The notes below the pieces were generated by a model, which was given only the letters and a program-made list of their open reading frames with translations, did not search any database and had not been told where the DNA came from. The translations under genes were made by a program, and so were the position numbers. 14,286 bases of DNA, taken from NCBI GenBank assembly GCA_035254305.1, contig DATFAS010000177.1, forward strand, positions 1-14,286. The letters run 5' to 3'. Shown in pieces: positions 11,361 to 14,286 of the stretch; position 1 is the stretch's first letter, and each line of letters opens with the position of its first letter. The DNA is from DATFAS01 sp035254305. GTDB lineage: Bacteria > Bacillota > Bacilli > Aneurinibacillales > RAOX-1.

Positions 11361-13721
11361 CTAATCTCTTTCTTTAAGCACCTCAACCAGATCCAATCGC
11401 TTGACCTTACGAGAAATCCCAAGCTGAGAAATCCAAATCGCGAGCATCGTTCCAACAAAAGCCTGCACAATCGCATCGGGACTGGTCACGGCAGTCATCG
11501 TAAATAGATCACTGCTCATACTCTTAGCGATCCCCTGATTCATAGCTATGGAGAGTGGAATCCCTGCAATCATTCCAGCTAGGCCTAGCATCCACTGCTC
11601 AATCGAGATAATCTCTACAACCTCGCTAGAAGTTAGCCCTAAAACTCGTAGGGAAGCAAGCTCCCTTTTTCTTTCAGATAAGGAAATCATGCTAGAGTTG
11701 TAAACAATAGCAAAACCTGTGATCACGGCCATTACCGCCATGATCCACAAGGAAGAAGAAGAGGCTCCCATCAATTGCTTGTATTGATTGATCATGTCCT
11801 CACGAATTTCTACATCGCTCACAAACTTCGATGTACGATACTGTTCCTTTAGCTCAGGGATATCCTTCTTATCCATGGCTATAAGTACAGACGTCACCAT
11901 CCTTCCCTGCTTCAACATGTTCAGAAGCGCATCCTGATTCATGTATACATTAGCTCCTATATATTGAGGCACAATCTTTTCGATTCTGACATTCATCTTC
12001 GTATCCTTGGTCCATATACTCTCCATCTGTACGACATCTCCAACCTGTACATGCAGAGTATCCGCCACCTGCGTAGACAGCATCATTCCTGACTTCGGCA
12101 CTTCCACTACTTGATCATCCTGATCATAGATATGATATAGAGTTGAATCTTTTGCGACCCCAATCGCTGCTACATCCTTTTTGTGATTTAGGAAGCGTAA
12201 GGTAGTGGGGACCTCCACCATTGGTTGAACCTGTCTAACACCTCTTCCATGCTGGAGCTCTGCAACAATCTCATCTAGAGGCAGTGGTTTAGAAAAGCTT
12301 AGCTTCATATCCTGCCCTTGCTCTTTGGTAAACTGATCCATAATCATGATATCTGCCATCTTACTCAATGAGAAGAAGGAGGCCATCATACTGAAAGTAA
12401 AAAGAATCCCAATAAAGGTAAAAAAGCTGCGCGCTTTACTCCTTCCTAAGTTTCTTAAAGCCATCCTGCCCTGCATAGTAAACATCATCCATAAACCGGG
12501 AATATTCTCGAATCGATTCTTTTTCAAAAATACAGGCACAGAAGGACGCATGGCTTCTGCGGGCTGAAGCTTCAGTACTCCCCTTGCTCCCTGCAAGGAT
12601 GCAGCAAGGCTGAAGAGAGCAGCCATGAACATACCTAACAAAAAATAGTTCAAGGAAAAATGGGCTCTTAGGTCAGGTAAGCTATAGAACTGTTGATAAA
12701 TCGTTGTGATATACATGGACAATGCTGTACCCAACAGACCTCCCAGTATTCCACCCAACACCCCTATAATCAATCCATAGGACAGGTAATGCGCAACAAT
12801 CTCCCATTTTCCATATCCGAAAGCCTTCAACGTTCCAATCAATCCCCGTTGAGATTCCACCAATCGCTTCAACATAATATATTGGATAATCGCGGCGATA
12901 CTTAGAAACAACAAAGGGAGACTTCTCGACATCTTATCTAGCTGATTTAGTTTTTCGGTGAGCATTCTATTGCTGAGTTGATCCTTGGATGCATATAGGC
13001 TCTCTAGTTCATAGGGCGCAAGTTCCGCCCGCCATTCATGTTCCACATCCTCAAACTTCACACCTGGTTTTAATGAGAACGATAAATCATTGACCAATCC
13101 TCGCTGATCAAACAGCTTTTCCATATCTTCATATGGTAAATAGGCAAGTTCAAACTTAAGAGGATCTGGTGTGATGTTTTGCGCTTCCTTCATTGCATAC
13201 ACATACTCAGGGCTCTGCCCACTCCCACTAATCGTTAGCTCGACTTGTTTCCCATCGATCAAGACTTGGAGCTTTTGCCCAATTTGCAGGTGGTTTGCCG
13301 TATAGAATTTGTCAGCTAGTAGAATTTCTCGCTTGCCCTTTTCAGGAAACGTTCCTCTGATTAGCTTTACACGGTTTAGTTCGTTGTCCTTTGTATTAAA
13401 TAATGAAGTCATTCTTAAGGTGACATTCTCGGTAGAACCCGGCATGAGCACCCTAACATCCTCAACAAGCCGCCCGGTTACGGTGGCTACCCCATCAAGT
13501 TTACCTAATGATGTTGTTTTCGTAGCAGGAATGGCCTTCATCTTGGCAAACGCATCAGCAAAATGGTAGGTATGGTAGAATTGATCTTTCGCCATGAAAA
13601 GATTGGCTTTGGCCATGGACATGGAGGTGTAAACCATCAACCCAATGGCAATGACGATCGTACATGCCAGATAAGCCATTCGGTTCTCCAGCAAATCTCG
13701 GAACATTTTCCGCCACAGCAT
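11361..13721 (-). CDS. ABC transporter permease with two FtsX domains
   Basis: A 786-residue permease with about eight membrane spans: 16-36, 268-285, 312-340, 357-375, 432-452, 656-677, 709-730 and 750-768. Spans 2-4 and 6-8 form two FtsX domains; the extracytoplasmic MacB-type periplasmic-core-like domains lie at about 37-260 and 455-650. This duplicated layout is that of large FtsX/LolE-like exporters rather than of four-span MacB. Both FtsX domains carry the coupling motif near SQRGLIGTLKAFG and SERKRELASLRVLG. The ATG overlaps the ATPase stop by one base (TAATG), with GAGG just upstream, so the genes are coupled. Together with the ATPase and adaptor it should expel a peptide, lipid or drug, or act as a mechanotransducing extractor; which one cannot be told. 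Confidence 0.93.
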   Translation of the reverse strand: MLWRKMFRDLLENRMAYLACTIVIAIGLMVYTSMSMAKANLFMAKDQFYHTYHFADAFAKMKAIPATKTTSLGKLDGVATVTGRLVEDVRVLMPGSTENVTLRMTSLFNTKDNELNRVKLIRGTFPEKGKREILLADKFYTANHLQIGQKLQVLIDGKQVELTISGSGQSPEYVYAMKEAQNITPDPLKFELAYLPYEDMEKLFDQRGLVNDLSFSLKPGVKFEDVEHEWRAELAPYELESLYASKDQLSNRMLTEKLNQLDKMSRSLPLLFLSIAAIIQYIMLKRLVESQRGLIGTLKAFGYGKWEIVAHYLSYGLIIGVLGGILGGLLGTALSMYITTIYQQFYSLPDLRAHFSLNYFLLGMFMAALFSLAASLQGARGVLKLQPAEAMRPSVPVFLKKNRFENIPGLWMMFTMQGRMALRNLGRSKARSFFTFIGILFTFSMMASFFSLSKMADIMIMDQFTKEQGQDMKLSFSKPLPLDEIVAELQHGRGVRQVQPMVEVPTTLRFLNHKKDVAAIGVAKDSTLYHIYDQDDQVVEVPKSGMMLSTQVADTLHVQVGDVVQMESIWTKDTKMNVRIEKIVPQYIGANVYMNQDALLNMLKQGRMVTSVLIAMDKKDIPELKEQYRTSKFVSDVEIREDMINQYKQLMGASSSSLWIMAVMAVITGFAIVYNSSMISLSERKRELASLRVLGLTSSEVVEIISIEQWMLGLAGMIAGIPLSIAMNQGIAKSMSSDLFTMTAVTSPDAIVQAFVGTMLAIWISQLGISRKVKRLDLVEVLKERD

Positions 13722-14286
13722 TACCAGGATACCTCCTCAGGAGTCAATGGTCTCTCATTGGTTGTGATTATTTGAAGCATCCCGTCTTTAATATAGAACA
13801 CACGATCTGCCATCTGAGCAATTCCCGCATTATGCGTAATGATGATCACGGTTTTGCCGTATTGGGAGTTAAATTCTCTGAGCAGCTTCAACACTTGTAC
13901 ACCAGTCGTGAAATCCAGAGCCCCAGTAGGTTCATCACATAATAGAATTTCTGGATTCTTCACAATCGCCCTTGCTATGGCAACTCTTTGCTGCTGCCCT
14001 CCGGACAATTGAGCAGGAAAGTGATTGGCTCTGTCAGATAGTCCAACTTGTTCTAGAACTTGTCTTATATTTAGAGGATTCTTGGCAATCTCCGCAGATA
14101 ACTGAATATTTTCGTATACAGTCAGATTTGGCATCAAATTATAGAACTGAAACACAAATCCTACGGCATGACGCCTAAAATCGGTTAATTTTCTTTCTGT
14201 TGCTTGATGAAGGGCAAGGTCCTTGTAATAGATCTCACCGGTGCTTACCGTGTCCATGCCACCAATGAGGTTAAGCAGGGTGCTTT
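13721..14286 (-). CDS. ABC transporter ATPase (LolD/MacB type), N-terminus outside window
   Basis: The reading frame runs to the window edge, and its first visible residues, STLLNLIGGMD, are the end of a Walker A motif, so about 40 N-terminal residues are missing. Visible further on are the Q-loop VFQFYNLMPNLTVYENI, the signature LSGGQQQRVAIARAI, Walker B ILLCDEPTGALD and the H-loop IIITHN, all intact. The DEPTGALD form and the NLMPNLTVYEN Q-loop mark the LolD/MacB/YknY subfamily that pairs with FtsX-like permeases. It energises the export operon from the cytoplasmic face. The internal ATG at 14257 is not the start. Confidence 0.95.
   Translation of the reverse strand, partial: STLLNLIGGMDTVSTGEIYYKDLALHQATERKLTDFRRHAVGFVFQFYNLMPNLTVYENIQLSAEIAKNPLNIRQVLEQVGLSDRANHFPAQLSGGQQQRVAIARAIVKNPEILLCDEPTGALDFTTGVQVLKLLREFNSQYGKTVIIITHNAGIAQMADRVFYIKDGMLQIITTNERPLTPEEVSW

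Noticed and set aside
1..14286. CRISPR array, tRNA or rRNA genes, insertion sequence or phage genes
   Set aside because: No regularly spaced long repeats, no cloverleaf or rRNA-like sequence, and no transposase, integrase or phage protein in any convincing frame.

Overview
The window comes from a low-to-moderate G+C Gram-positive bacterium, most likely a Bacillales or Paenibacillaceae-like member of the Bacillota. The evidence is strong AGGAGG-type ribosome binding sites, sigma-A promoters with 17-bp spacers, a lipoprotein solute-binding protein, a TTG start, a methanol-dehydrogenase-like iron alcohol dehydrogenase close to those of Bacillus, and a MacAB-like exporter made without any outer-membrane partner. 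The genus cannot be fixed from the sequence alone.

Layout. Positions 1-2768 hold plus-strand single genes: the tail of a gene cut by the window edge (1-108), a PHB-depolymerase-type esterase without a signal peptide (218-1171), an orphan amino-acid-binding lipoprotein (1434-2234) and a 97-residue coiled-coil protein (2475-2768). Several carry their own promoter or terminator. A 508-base gene-free stretch with hairpins and phased short repeats follows. Next, on the minus strand, is a 202-residue protein with a helical N-terminal part and a beta-rich C-terminal part (3885-3277).

The centre (9911-4131, minus strand) is a self-contained regulated locus. In transcription order it holds a methanol/1,3-propanediol-dehydrogenase-like Fe-ADH, a DUF4242 (SCO4226-like, nickel-binding family) small protein, a second Fe-ADH, a soluble GAF-type histidine kinase and an NtrC-type response regulator with an intact GAFTGA loop. 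The leader region upstream of the first ADH contains a consensus sigma-54 promoter (TGGCAT-N5-TTGC, 9722-9737), a cre-like CcpA box directly upstream of it, and about three copies of an exactly 20-bp repeat at the distance expected for enhancer sites. The simplest model is that the kinase and regulator encoded at the end of the locus sense an alcohol/aldehyde-related cue and activate the sigma-54 promoter at its start. Two intercistronic hairpins, one of them a convincing terminator, would grade expression inside the locus.

The right end (14286-9921, minus strand) is a tightly packed ABC export operon: ATPase (cut by the window edge), a 786-residue two-FtsX-domain permease and a HlyD/MacA-like membrane-fusion protein with a TTG start. 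It closes with a perfect 17-bp-stem terminator, just upstream of the ADH control region.
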